NCBI GenBank assembly: GCA_963580285.1
Contig: OY757010.1
Coordinates: forward strand, 146,678,675 to 146,742,674
From: Lucinisca nassula
Taxonomy: Eukaryota > Mollusca > Bivalvia > Lucinida > Lucinidae
Length of the DNA: 64,000 bases
Direction: 5' to 3'
The translations under genes and the position numbers were made by a program. The notes beneath the pieces are model-generated. The model did no database searches. It worked only from the letters and a program-made list of their open reading frames with translations, and was not told where the DNA came from. This document shows, piece after piece, positions 52,545 to 63,890 of the stretch (position 1 is the stretch's first letter; every line of letters begins with the position of its first letter).

Positions 52545-52765
52545 ATCAGGTAAAAATGATAACATCTTTACTATTTCTGCTTTCAACATAGATTGTGGGT
52601 GCTCGTTAGAACCGCCTCAATGAGGCGGTTCTAACGAGTACCCACAATCTATGATTTTGAGCAAAAAAAAAAAGGCAGATAATGTATACCCCCGTAAACC
52701 CCACATTTCTCTATATAAAGTGGGGTTTATGGGGGTCTTCATTTCACGGACTTGTTATCGTGATG
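52545..52765. mobile_element. MITE-P copy
   Basis: Hairpin 52590-52652 perfect except the loop; end CACGGACTTGTTATCGTGATG; left end truncated. Confidence 0.82.
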
Positions 52766-52766
52766 T

Positions 52767-52858
52767 TTAACGACTTTGGTATGTCGCGGCCCTGGATCGA
52801 ACCCGTGACCTCCCGTTCCCCGGAGCGGACACCCTACCAACTGAGCTATCGGGGCCGT
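52767..52858 (-). mobile_element. tRNA-derived SINE head fragment
   Basis: Minus strand CCCCGATAGCTCAGTTGGTA (A box) and CACGGGTTCGATCC (B box). No tail found; it abuts a MITE-P end. A tRNA-like fold is possible but the acceptor stem is not convincing. Confidence 0.65.
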
Positions 52859-52949
52859 TGAAATTTACTGTGTACCTCGTTTCTAGCTGCATATGATGTT
52901 CTACTTCAAGCCAAGAAATAAGACTGGAAAAGAGAGACAGAAGACAAAA

Positions 52950-53215
52950 GAAATAGAGGATCTTATTATTGAATTTATTAACCGAGTTTAGGAAAGGGTA
53001 TATTATGCGAGGCTTTGCCGAGCATTTTATCCATTTTCTTCAACGAGTTTAATAAATTGTTGATATAGAGGATCTTACATGAGTGATCATGTATTATTGA
53101 ATTTATTAAACGAGTTGAGGAAAAGGGATAAAATGCGAGGCTTTGCCGAGCATTTTATTCCTTTTCCTCAACGAGTTTAATAAATTCAATAATGCATGAG
53201 CACGAATGCAAGATT
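52950..53215. repeat. Two linked hairpins with TTTGCCG centre
   Basis: ATTGAATTTATTAACCGAGT...GCGAGGC-TTTGCCG-AGC...ACGAGTTTAATAAATT occurs at 52968-53060 and again at 53094-53190 as a near copy. The unit also carries TATAGAGGATCTTACA, seen beside MITE-Q copies at 5820 and 6770. Confidence 0.75.
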
Positions 53216-53702
53216 CTATTTATCATATGACATTTAAAGCGCATTTTATTCACGATTGTTTACAAAAATGCCAATATTCCGCTATTAGTAAACGCGACGT
53301 CGTTAAGGAGGTCGTACATGTAACGTTACGGAACGTAACTAGCTAATTTGCATATTTAATCCACTAGTGGATTATCGAAAATATTACATGGCGTTATTAC
53401 ACTCTCAGACGCGACGTCATATAAATTAATTAAAGCACTGAGGATTGTCTCTGCGTAAAGGCTGGGAAGAGACTTAAACTGTTTCGTTCAATCCTTAAAT
53501 TCCAGTTTTAGGCAAAAAGTGTAGACCATGATCGGACGCTGGTTTGGCGGAGTCTGGCCCCTAAAATTTTTGTTCTGTAAGCTAATAGTTTTGAGCCAGC
53601 GGTGGATATCATTTAAGCACATATGCACATATTTTCAGTTGCCTTATGATTAACCATCAGTGGTCCGAACTACTCTTGAGAACTACCCCCGTCTCGAACA
53701 TT

Positions 53703-53989
53703 CATGTCGAAACACACCCTTGCGACAAAGTGCATTTTTCACGTCACCAAAAATGGCTAGTTTTTGATGAAAATCAGTAATTTTTTTTAGTTATACTGCA
53801 AACATTGGTTGTGGGTACTGGTTATGACCGCCTCAATACAAGCTCGTTGAGGCGGTTCTAACGAGTAAAAACAACCTATGTCTTGGAGTAGAAATAAGAA
53901 AAATAATGTATACCCCCGTAAACCCATGTTTTCTCTGTTTAAAGTCGGGATATGGTGGGTATTCATTCCACGGACTTGTTCACGTGATG
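53703..53989. mobile_element. MITE-P copy with a loop insertion
   Basis: CATGTCGAAACACACCCTTG start; hairpin 53806-53878, whose loop holds an extra TACAAGCTCGTTG; end CGGACTTGTTCACGTGATG. Confidence 0.85.
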
Positions 53990-54337
53990 TTTTTATGGTT
54001 CAAAACGCTGTATCGAGGAAGTTGGGCGATATAATATGTTATTTCTTTCTAATGTCTAATGGCAACCGAAACTTCTTATTGCATAATTAAGAACAAATGT
54101 TACTAATTTTCATCATAAGAATGAAGAATCATTTCTTTGTTTGCTGTTCGCCATTACGATAACATACCCACGCAAATAGACTTAATTTAGCTCCCGTCTA
54201 ACTGACTCGTAGTTTAGTTTATATTTTATATAAAATCTTTCATTATCAGAGAGGCAAGGGAGTTAATTTGTGCAGAAAAAAAGTCATGATGGAGGTGTGA
54301 TGTTTACTTAGCCAGAAAGCGAGCTGTATTGACATTA

Positions 54338-54459
54338 AACGAGTACCCACAATCTATATTTTTAGTAGAAATAAGAAAAATATCACACTTTTCATCTTAA
54401 AAGTTTCGTTCTTTCGGCAGAAAAAAATTATGTATTTGAAGGTGTGTTTTCGTAATGTA
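54338..54459. mobile_element. MITE-P half copy
   Basis: CGAGTACCCACAATCTATAT joined to the right arm; end GTGTGTTTTCGTAATG. Confidence 0.75.
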
Positions 54460-54549
54460 ATGCAACTCATACCATGCAAAATGAGGCAATAATAAATGGC
54501 TAGGATCAGATGAAAATTCGAAATGGGGGTAGCCCCTATGTGCTTTTAG

Positions 54550-54742
54550 CGCCCGGTTACCTTACAAAATTTATCAAGACAAGAGTACATATATATTTCT
54601 GCTCAAAAAGAAAGAATGGGTGTGTCCGTTAGTGCGAGTACCCAAAATTTATGTTTTGGTGCAGATTAAAGTAAAATGGGGTTTTCCCCCGAGTAAACTA
54701 CATTAAAATATATTAACTGGGGTTCATTAACGTGATGGAAAC
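54550..54742. mobile_element. MITE-P remnant
   Basis: ATATTTCTGCTCAAAAAG and AGTACCCAAAATTTATGTTT; CATTAACGTGATG end. Badly decayed. Confidence 0.45.
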
Positions 54743-54759
54743 CCAGAATGACCCTTTTC

Positions 54760-54991
54760 CTCACGAAAACATGCCTATATAATACTGACCCCCCCTGAAC
54801 CCCACATTTATATAGTAAAACTGCGGTCTACAGGGGTAAACCTTATTTTTCTTATTTCTGCTGTAATAACCTCGATGAGGTGGTTCCAACGAGTACCCAT
54901 AATATATTTTTGGAGCAAAAAGCTTAAAATTTTCATGTTTTTTTCGGCGATAAAGTTTACAATGTATTTGTATAGGCGTGTTTTCGTAATG
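54760..54991. mobile_element. MITE-P copy, shortened hairpin
   Basis: CTCACGAAAACATGCCTATA start and ATAGGCGTGTTTTCGTAATG end; only one arm (GGTGGTTCCAACGAGTACCC) of the centre. Confidence 0.82.
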
Positions 54992-55129
54992 TCTTATGCC
55001 CTGGATATTGCAATAAATCACGACACTGTCAAATCCAGTCTAACCAATTATCGTTGACTAATCAATTGTTTGACGTGTGCACGTAAACAAGACAACGTCA
55101 AACTGGGAACATTTTACTGGTCCAACAGT

Positions 55130-55740
55130 CGAGAGATGTCGGATAAGGAAACCACACCCTATGAGACTAATAAATCTATGATAGAGTTGAGACCTAAGGC
55201 AAGTTTTCAGTCTATTTAAGTCTCATGCGAGGCCTCGCATGAGACTTAAGTAAACTGAAAACGAGCCTGAGATTTCCTTGTCGAGGTCTCAACCCCATCC
55301 TGGGTTATTTTTCTCACCAGCCAAAATAAAGGATGTACCGTGAGTGGTAAAATGCTGCCAAAGCTATTGCCATCATAATGCCCAAGAATACAGAAAAGAT
55401 CCGTTTACACAAATGTAACAGGGGGAATTTAGAGACTTTATTTCTGTTACCTTATAATAAAGAAAGCTGTGTAAACATTGTTTCCAGTGAGCTGCTCAAT
55501 TTCATTTTCAATACATTCTTTTACATTTAGTGGTAATGAAATACAACAGCGTCAAGACTGCATGTTCATTTCATAATTTTCTTTCCTTGTCACTTGACAC
55601 ACTGAATGCCCATTTCATTAAGTTGATCAAGGACATAACATCGTGACTGTTAAAATTTACATCTAGGATGTTTCCCTAATCGCATGGTTAACAAAAAACA
55701 TGGAATAGAAGACAGTTGTGAAAAAACAAGAAAAAAATCG
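55130..55740 (+). repeat. Dispersed repeat with internal hairpin, second copy
   Basis: Contains the hairpin AAGTCTCATGCGAGG/CCTCGCATGAGACTT (55215-55250) inside longer arms (GAGACCTAAGGC...CTCAA) and the downstream text shared with 45360-45640. Confidence 0.65.
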
Positions 55741-55839
55741 ACCGAGGCGGTTCTAACGAGTTGCTTCACTCTGTATGTCTTGAGCAGAAATATGAAAAAA
55801 ATATCCGAATATCTTAGCTACAGTAATACATGTAAATAC

Positions 55840-56450
55840 GATAAGAAGGCGCGGTAAACGACAGGCTTCATTTTTCATTTTTCCGAAGTTCGGAGACAAC
55901 ATTTTTCTCGATCTTTCAAGTAGAAGAAAAAATGCTGTTTTTTTTTTCTCTCAGCTATATCTCAGCTAATAACTGCGATAACGACAGTCTTCAGAATTTT
56001 TATAGCGACTAAGTATTGGAAGGAAAAATGCGAAGTTCGGAGACAAAATTGTTTTTCGATCTCTCCAGCAGAAGAAAAAAACTCAATATCGCAGCTACTA
56101 AATGCGATAGAAAGGCGCGGTAAACGGCAGTCTTCATCTTTTATTTATAGCGAGTAAAGATAGGAAGAAAAAAAATCCGAAGATCATAAACATTTTTTTC
56201 TCGATCTTCCTGCAGAAGAAAAAGGCTGTTTTTTTTTCTTACTCTCGATATGCGATAAGAAGGCGCGGTAAACGGCAGTCTTGATCGTTTTAAAGCGACT
56301 AAGTATAGGAAGGAAAAAAAACCTAAATTCGGCGACATTTTTTTTTCTCGAACTTTCCAGTAGAAGTAACTTAAAATGCTGTTTTTCTCAATATCTCAGC
56401 AAATAAGTGCGCCGTGATAGGAAGGTGCGGTAAACGGCAGTCATGTTAGT
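55840..56450 (+). repeat. Minisatellite, about 120-140 bp unit, about 5 units
   Basis: Repeated words: AAGGCGCGGTAAACGGCAGT, GCGACTAAGTATAGGAAGGA, TTTTTCTCGATCTT and CAGTAGAAGAAAAAATGCTG. Units vary by T-tract length. Confidence 0.75.
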
Positions 56451-56599
56451 ATCGGGAAGAAAATATTCTTCTTATTATTGCTGTTGTTATTTATACTTTT
56501 TGCTATTATTATTACTGCAAATAGCCATTTTAACGTTTTTCGGTTATTTGCAGCTGACTGCAAATAGCAATTCCATTATTATAATTATTATTATTCCGT

Positions 56600-56890
56600 T
56601 GTTCTGCTGCTAACTTGACCATTTGTTCTGCTGGTTCTTCTGTTTTGCTAACTTGACCATTTCATTCTGCTGATTATACTGTTTTGCTAACTTGACCATT
56701 TCATTCTGCTGATTATACTGTTTTGCTAACTTGACCATTTCATTCTGCCGATTCTGCCGTTGTGCTAACTTGACCATTTCATTCTGCTGATTCTACTGTT
56801 TTGCTAACTTGACCATTTATTCTGCTGGTTCTACTGTTTTGCTAACTTGATCATTTCTTTCTGCTGATTCTGCCGCTGTGCTGACTTCAC
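56600..56890 (+). repeat. Minisatellite, about 41-43 bp unit, 6-7 units
   Basis: Unit words GCTAACTTGACCATTTCATT and CTGCTGATTATACTGTTTT, with variant units at the ends. Confidence 0.85.
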
Positions 56891-57024
56891 CTACCTAAAA
56901 TGTTAAAGTTTATACCAGCCATTGTTGTATGCGTATAAAAGCTTTCAGTTATCAATATGAAAATGAAACGATCGAACATATTTCGTAATTATGTTGGATA
57001 AGGTGAATAAAAAAATGTTAGTCC

Positions 57025-57115
57025 TTTGATTGGTTTAGAATTTAACGACCCAGTCAACACTATTTAGGTCATAAAACCCGGTCAGTTTATCTAACAATAC
57101 TTTCTAAATGCAGTC
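57025..57115 (-). mobile_element. SINE-B 3' fragment
   Basis: Only the tail half (TTTAACGACCCAGTCAACAC, CCGGTCAGTTTATC) is left. Confidence 0.65.
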
Positions 57116-57321
57116 TAATACATGAGCGGTTATAATAACTCAGTTACAATTCCAATTCTCCATAAATTTGTACATTTCGAGCGATTTGATTGGTTGAAAT
57201 AAAAGCTTAATTCCATGAGCATGGAATCGGTTTGGAGTGGCCTATTTCCAATTATAGGGTGCCAGGTGGTGCTAGGTTAGTTTTTGTTCGTGGCAAGTTT
57301 TACAAAAATGAATTTCTTCAA

Positions 57322-57392
57322 ACAAACAATGTAGCTCCAGATCAGACGCCGCGTTCTGTGGTGTCTGATCTGGGTCTTCTATGTTTGCCAAT
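57322..57392. repeat. Hairpin family S copy
   Basis: CAATGTAGCTCCAGATCAGA / TCTGATCTGGGTCTTCTATG, loop CGCCGCGTTCTGTGGTG. Confidence 0.75.
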
Positions 57393-57671
57393 GTCCCACA
57401 GAAAAGGGCCGCTTAACAAATACGAAGTGATCGAAATGTTAAAGCATCTGCAAGAGTATCTATTGGTTTACAGGCGAAAACTTGCGATTTATTATTATTA
57501 TCATTATTATTAGTAGTAGCATTAATATTTCTGTGCTAAACAACATACATGCAGCTTTACACGCTCGTTTAAACCACCCGAGGTGGCTCTAACGAGTGCA
57601 TAAACCACCTAAGGTGGCTCTAACGAGTGCATATACCAACAATCTAAGTATCTGAGAACGTATATACACTC

Positions 57672-57912
57672 TGACTCACGGGTTCCCGCCGGGGTCGGCA
57701 ACATTCTTTCGTGGAGATTGATCATGAAATCTTTTCTACGGTCATTCTCTCCATTCCGCAGATTCAAGAAGGGCAGTTGTCAGTTTCTGGCGAAAGAATG
57801 TGCACTGTACTGGCATAAGCCTGCCCAGGAAAAGTGTGGATAGGTAAACTGATCGGCTCAAAAATGATCTAAAATAATGTTGACTTGGCCGTTAAACTTC
57901 AAAACAAACAAA
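57672..57912 (+). mobile_element. SINE-B copy
   Basis: GGGTTCCCGCCGGGGTCGGC (B box region) to GTTAAACTTCAAAACAAACA. 5' truncated within the tRNA-like head. Confidence 0.85.
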
Positions 57913-58039
57913 CAAAACACTCTGACCCATAAAATCCAGTTGTATATATTTGTCGTCACTCGGGCCTGTAGCCGTAGAGGTGATGCTAGAAACGTGCAAT
58001 AGAAGGGGAGGGGGGGGGGGGGGGGGACATTGACTTTCA

Positions 58040-58095
58040 AAATGAGGGTCCCACAAAGAGGGTTGACGCGTCGTTAAACACGAAGTCATCATCAA
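58040..58095 (+). mobile_element. SINE tail fragment
   Basis: AGAGGGTTGACGCGTCGTTA then AACACGAAGTCATCATC, inverse of 37560-37625. Flanked by G tracts on both sides. Confidence 0.5.
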
Positions 58096-58115
58096 AATGA
58101 GGGGGGGGGGGGGGG

Positions 58116-61100
58116 TCAAAACACATGGAGGTGGTGGCGTGAGGTATAAACTATTGATCCATGATAAGCTGGATTGCATTAAGTCGCAGCATAAGGGTAA
58201 AAAGCTCCTGGCTGTTCATGTTCTAGTTGACCTCAACTTCAGAGACATTGTTTGGCCCGCCAGGCTAAGTAAACGAGGCACAATGCTGAGTCAGTCCGAA
58301 GCACAAATACGTATTAATTGACATTATGAACGATCATGGGTTGGAACAAATTGTTAACTTCCCCACTCGTGATAAGCACACATTGGATCTGATCCTAACG
58401 ACTTTGCAAGGACAATTTGAAGATATTCCTTCCCCAGATAAACTAAGTGATCATGATATTGTCTCCGGAAATTTAAAAATTCACATTCCACCAATAAAGA
58501 AAAGTGTACTCATATCAGAAAGGTGACTATGAAACTATGAGGAAGGATGCACTCAGATTTGCAAAGGAGAAATACTTCAATGGCCATTCAGAAGCTCGGT
58601 CCGTACAGGACATTTGATTTGATAATTTCATTCATACTTCGGCCGAAAATTACATCCCCTCAAAAACTAGTAGGTCTGTATCTTGTATTCCCTGAATTAC
58701 CGCAGAGATAAGAAGAAAAATTCGGAGAAGGAATAAGATTCATGCAAAGGCAAAAAGGACGGGAAGTGGTAAACTCCGGACAAAATTTGAAAACTTGAGA
58801 CGTGAAATCAAGACTGATATAAAAAAAAAAAATCAGCATGATTTGCATGTGAATAACTTGGTAGGTGATGTAAAGGCAAATCCCAGAGACTTCTATTGAT
58901 ATATCAATAGCCAGAAGAAAGACAGGCAAGGTATCCCGCCCCTTAATAAAAGAGGAGGGAACGGGGTTGCTGAATCAGACTCTGAAAGGGCAGAGGAACT
59001 AGTTGAACAATTCAATGATGCGTTTAATAAAACTGAATTCATGGAGGTTCCATTGACTGGAAGATCGGCCCCGTTCATGAATAATATTGTTGTGTCAGCT
59101 GCAGGGGTTATCAAGTTACTTCAAGGCTTAAACCCCAGTGAGGCCTTAGGACATGATGAGCTTCATCCGAGAGTCCTGAAGGAACTAGCAAATGAATTAG
59201 GTCCAGCTTTTGCACACTTGTTTCACGAGTGAAATCTCCAAAGAATGGCTCTAAGCAAACATCTGTCCACTCTTCAAAAAAGGAGATAGGGCTCTTGTCC
59301 GTAATTATCGCCCTGTGTCTCTGACTTGTGTTCTGTGTAAATTGCTTGAACATATAGTCTGCTCAAACATCATGGCCCACTTGGATGAACATAAACTTTT
59401 GTCAGACAGACAACATGCATTTAGGAAAAGGCATAGGTGTGAAACTCAGCTGAGCACAGTTATGAATGACTGGGCAAAACTCTTGGACAAAGGGGGACGG
59501 TTGGACACATTTATTCTGGACTTCGAGAAGGTTTTTGACGCCCCTCCTTATGAACTACTTAAATCTAAGTTAGTTGGTTATGGAATTGGGTGGAAGACCC
59601 TCAAATGGATAGATTCCTTTCTTTGCTACAGAAAACAGCGTGTTGTTGTTAATGGTGAATTTTCAGAGTGGGCTCCAGTTTTGTTTGGAGTCCCACAAGG
59701 GACTGTTCTTGATCCTCTATTGTTCTACCTGTACATCAATGATATGTCCACTGACATTGGCTCAGAAATGAGACTGTTCTCAGACGACTGTGTTTGTTAC
59801 CGGAAAATTAGAGATACAGATGACTCACTGAAACTTCAGGCTGACACAGATAGATTAGATTGTTGGGCCCGAAAATGGGGCATGAGATTTCAGCCAGTTA
59901 AATGCAACATTGTGCAGATAACTAGGAAGAGATCTAATAAAGTTGAGGCTTCTTACACCTTAGATGGAACGGTCCTCGAGAATGTGGACTCCATTAAATA
60001 CCTTGGAGTGACAATCACACACAACTTGAGATGGAATACTCATATTAGCAACATGTGTATTAAGGCAACAGAACGCTTGGTTTCCTGAGGCGAAATCTTC
60101 ATCAGTGCCCTCGAATGAAAAGAGGCAGCATATAAAGGTCTTGTTCGCCCAATCTTGGAATATGGTAGTTGTATCTGGGACCCCAGTGGAGTGGTCCTCA
60201 AATAAGAAATTGAGAAAGTTCAGAATAGAGCTGCTAGATTTGCAACAAGCAATTACTGCTTTGAAACTGGGAGCATTACTGGAATACTTGGAAAATTAAA
60301 ATGGGGAGTCTCTCAAGAAAAAGAGAAAAGACAGTAGGCTCATCCTTTTATACGATGGTCTAAAGGGTGCTGCCAGCATTCCAACAGATGACCTTGTTCC
60401 TCCAGCTAGACACTGTAGAAATCATCATTCGTTGGCGCTTCAGACCCTTACAGCAAGAATTGACATTAACAAGGCAACGCAAGCGTAGCATCCCCTCGCA
60501 ACTGCATACCATTCATTAACATGAAAATCCATTGTGACCTTCACCTTTGACCCCTGACCTTGAAATTCAATAGGGTTCATACTCTGTACATGGTGAACAT
60601 TTGTGGAAGGTTTGATGCTTCTACGATGAATACTGTAACTGCATACCATTCATTAACATGGAAATCAATTGTGACCTTGACCTTTGACCCCTGACCTTGA
60701 AATTCAATAGGGTTCATAACACTGTACATGGTGAACATTTGTGGAAGGTTTGATGCTTCTACGATGAATACTGTGTCTTCTATCCTGCTCACAAGGTTTT
60801 CAAGGTCAAGTCCATTGTGACCTTGACCTTTGACCCCTGACCATGAAATTCAATAGGGTTCATTCTCTGCACATGGTGAACATTTGTGGAAGGTTTGATG
60901 CTTCTACGATGAATACTATGTCGTCTATCCTGCTCACAAGGTTTTCAAGGTCAAGTCCATTGTGACCTTGACCTTTGACCCCTGACCTTGAAATTCAATA
61001 GGGTTCATCCTCTGTACATGGTGAACATTTGTGGAAGGTTTGATGCTTCTACGATGAATACTGTGTCTTCTATCCTGCTCACAAGGTTTTCAAGGTCAAG

Positions 61101-63255
61101 TCCATTGTGACCTTGACCTTTGACTCCTGACCTTGAAATTCAATAGGGTTCATCCTCTGTACATGGTGAACATTTGTGGAAGGTTTGATGCTTCAACGAT
61201 GAAAACTGTGTCGTCTATCCTGCTCACAAGGTTTTCAAGGTCAAGTCCATTGTGACCTTGACCTTTGACCCCTGACCTTGAAATTCAATAGGGTTCATCC
61301 TCTGTACATGGTGAACATTTGTGGAAGGTTTGATGCTTCTACGATGAATACTGTTTCGTCTATCCTGCTCACAAGGTTTTCAAGGTCAAGTCCATTGTGA
61401 CCTTGACCTTTGACCCCTGACCTTGAAATTCAATAGGGTTCATCCTCTGTACATGGTGAACATTCGTGGAAAGTTTGATGCTTCTACGATGAATACTGTA
61501 TCTTCTATCCTGCTCACAAGGTTTTCAAGGTCAAGTCCATTGTGACCTTGACCTTTGACCCCTGACCTTGAAATTCAATAGGTTTCATCCTCTGTACATG
61601 GTAAACATTTGTGGAAGGTTTGATGCTTCTACGATGAATACTGTGTCTTCTATCCTGCTCACAAGGTTCCGGACAGACACACACACAGAAACACAGACAC
61701 ACACACACACTAACACACGGACGCACGGCACCGATGCTATATCCCCATTCGCAACGTTGTTGGTGAACATTTGTGGAAGGTTTGATGCTTCTACGATGAA
61801 TACTGTAACTGCATACCATTCATTAACATGAAAATCCATTGTGACCTTGACCTTTGATCCCTGACCTTGAAATTCAATAGGGTTTATCCTCTGTACATGG
61901 TGAACATTTGTGGAAGGTTTGATGCTTCTACGATGAATACTGTGTCTTCTATCCTGCTCACAAGGTTTTCAAGGTCAAGTCCATTGTGACCTTGACCTTT
62001 GACCCCTGACCTTGAAATTCAATAGGGTTCATCCTCTGTACATGGTGAACATTTTTGGAAGGTTTGATGTTTCTACGATGAATGCTGTGTCGTCTATCCT
62101 CACAAGGTTTTCAAGGTCAAGTCTATTGTGACCTTGACCTTTGACCCCTGACCTTGAAATTCAATAGGGTTCATCCTGTGTACATGGTGAACATTTGTGG
62201 AAGGTTTGATGCTTCTACGATTAATACTGTGTCTTCTATCCTGCTCACAAGGTTTTCAAGGTCAAGTCCATTGTGACCTTGACCTTTGACCCCTGACCTT
62301 GAAATTCAATAGGGTTCATCCTCTGTACATGGTGAACATTTGTGGAAGGTTTGATGCTTCTACGATGAATACTGTGTCGTCTATCCTGCTCACAAGGTTT
62401 TCAAGGTCAAGTCCATTGTGACCTTGACCTTTGACCCCTGACCTTGAAATTCAATAGGGTTCATCCTCTGTACATGGTGAATATTTGTTGAAGGTTTGAT
62501 GCTTCTACGATGAATACTGTGTCGTCTATCCTGCTCACAAGGTTTTCAAGGTCAAGTCCATTGTGACCTTGACCTTTGACCCCTGACCTTGATATTCAAT
62601 AGGGTTCATCCTCTGTACATGGTGAACATTTGTGGAAGGTTTGATGCTTCTACGATGAATACTGTGTCTTCTATCCTGCTCACAAGGTTTTCAAGGTCAA
62701 GTCCATTGTGACCTTGACTTTTGACCCCTGACCTTGAAATTCAATAGGGTTCATCCTCTGTACATGGTGAACATTTGTGGAAGGTTTGATGCTTCTACGA
62801 TGAATACTGTGTCTTCTATCCTGCTCACAAGGTTCCGGACAGACACACACACAGAAACACAGACACACACACACACACACTAACACACGGACGCACGGCA
62901 CCGATGCTATATCCCCATTCGCAACGTTGTTGCGAGGGGATAAGATGCTTCTACGATGAATACTGTGTCTTCTATCCTGCTCACAAGGTTCCGGACAGAC
63001 ACACACACAGAAACAGACACACACACACACTAACACACGGACGCACGGCACCGATGCTATATCCCCATCCGCAACGTTGTTGCGAGGGGATAATAAAGAG
63101 TCGTTCTGCCCCAGAACCATTAGAAATTGGAATGCCCTTGCCGATTCGATTATTTCGACAGCTGGAAGTGCTGATGATTGTGTATCTAAATTTACCTCTT
63201 TGGTTAGAGCGAGGGACTAACTTCCCACATCAAAGGTCCTGGTGAATGAATGAAC
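58116..63255 (+). pseudogene. Jockey/CR1-like LINE, broken ORF2 (endonuclease to C-terminus)
   Basis: Decayed non-LTR retrotransposon. Seen in order: endonuclease C-terminus at 58116-58526 (DLNFRDIVWPA; MNDHGLEQIVNFPTRDKHTL; LSDHDIV); linker 58527-59010 (RRRIRRRNKIHAKAKR; RDFY-x-YINSQKKDRQG); reverse transcriptase at 59100-60088 (SEALGHDELHPRVLKELANE; NYRPVSLTC; LDFEKVFDAPPYELL; GVPQGTVLDPLLF; FSDDC at 59776-59790; YLGVTI); then the LALQTLTARIDINK region to 60472. The reading resumes at 63099 with FCPRTIRNWNALADSIISTA and ends in LVRARD before a stop. The 3' end GAATGAATGAA at 63243-63254 resembles L2/CR1 tails. Stops and frameshifts in every domain, and the YADD box is FSDD, so it is inactive. 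Interrupted by the array at 60473-63093. Confidence 0.9.
60473..63093. mobile_element. Core-repeat array element (about 145-bp units) inserted in the LINE
   Basis: About 15 tandem units of roughly 145 bp, each carrying CCATTGTGACCTTGACCTTT, GTACATGGTGAACATTTGTG and GATGCTTCTACGATGAATAC. The left end is GCATCCCCTCGCAAC; the right end carries a CA-rich microsatellite (GACACACACACAGAAACA), then CGGCACCGATGCTATATCC and a hairpin (CCCCATTCGCAAC, loop GTT, GTTGCGAGGGG). The right-end module occurs three times (about 61668-61757, 62834-62942, 62988-63093). This core plus microsatellite plus 3' hairpin layout resembles bivalve pearl/Helentron-associated elements (inferred). It splits the LINE frame between ARIDINK and FCPRT. 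Confidence 0.8.
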
Positions 63256-63840
63256 ACCAGTAACAATTCTGACGTAGTCTGGGTCCAATGCTGGATGCAG
63301 TCAGGATCCAATGTTGGCAATTGCTATAACGTCATGTCCTGACACCAACTGTTGGCATTTCTACACGCAGAATATTCCGGCGTGGTTTGTTGCAGTTGTG
63401 GTCAATAGCTTTCCACACTGAAATTCAGTGAATGATATTAATTCACTAAAGTAAATAACCGTATTTCCCACCTAAAATGGGATTGGAACTGCTCAACTGC
63501 GGTAAATACCACTGCCCATCAAGTCAAACTTAATTTAAATCGATACCTGTTTATAAACAACTTCTGAAACCGGCTTATGGTAGCTTTGCACTAAATACTG
63601 GAGGTACTGGGTTTTATCACTTTGGGACAGAGCTTTTAGTTGCAGTCTAAGTACCAGGCAGGCTTCACCAGCGTGAATATTCTGAGAAATCAGAAATAAA
63701 TTATTGGTTTAGACTCATATTCTAGACAGGTTTTTTATTATTTGGACCCCGTTTTGATTTATATCAGTCTTTCAATCGACTGCCTATTCGAAATTCGCAA
63801 AATTGGAGTATGTTTCCTCTGGCTTTCTATGCCGGATCAT
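63256..63840. other. No recognisable gene
   Basis: Sequence after the LINE tail contains GTCTGGGTCCAATGCTGGATG repeats of a short word near 63278-63330 and nothing else that I can assign, up to the hammerhead at 63845. Confidence 0.5.
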
Positions 63841-63844
63841 TACA

Positions 63845-63890
63845 GGGTCACTGATGAGGCTTTATTAGCCGAAACTACGTAGTATGACCC
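63845..63890 (+). ncRNA. Hammerhead ribozyme, type I, second copy
   Basis: Seen: the same layout as the copy at 12783, and better preserved. Stem I is GGGTCA (63845-63850) with TGACCC (63885-63890). The core is CTGATGA (63851-63857) and GAAA (63871-63874). Helix II is a perfect GGCT/AGCC stem with loop TTATT (63858-63870). Helix III is the palindrome CTACGTAG (63875-63882) and the triplet is GTA, with cleavage expected after 63884. Helix II differs from the first copy at several positions while all invariant core bases are kept. Flanking sequence of the two copies does not align beyond the ribozyme, so they are fragments of longer units, not a recent duplication. Confidence 0.85.

Noticed and set aside
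52767..52858. Possible tRNA gene on the minus strand
   Set aside because: A and B boxes are good but no closed acceptor stem could be found; treated as a SINE fragment.
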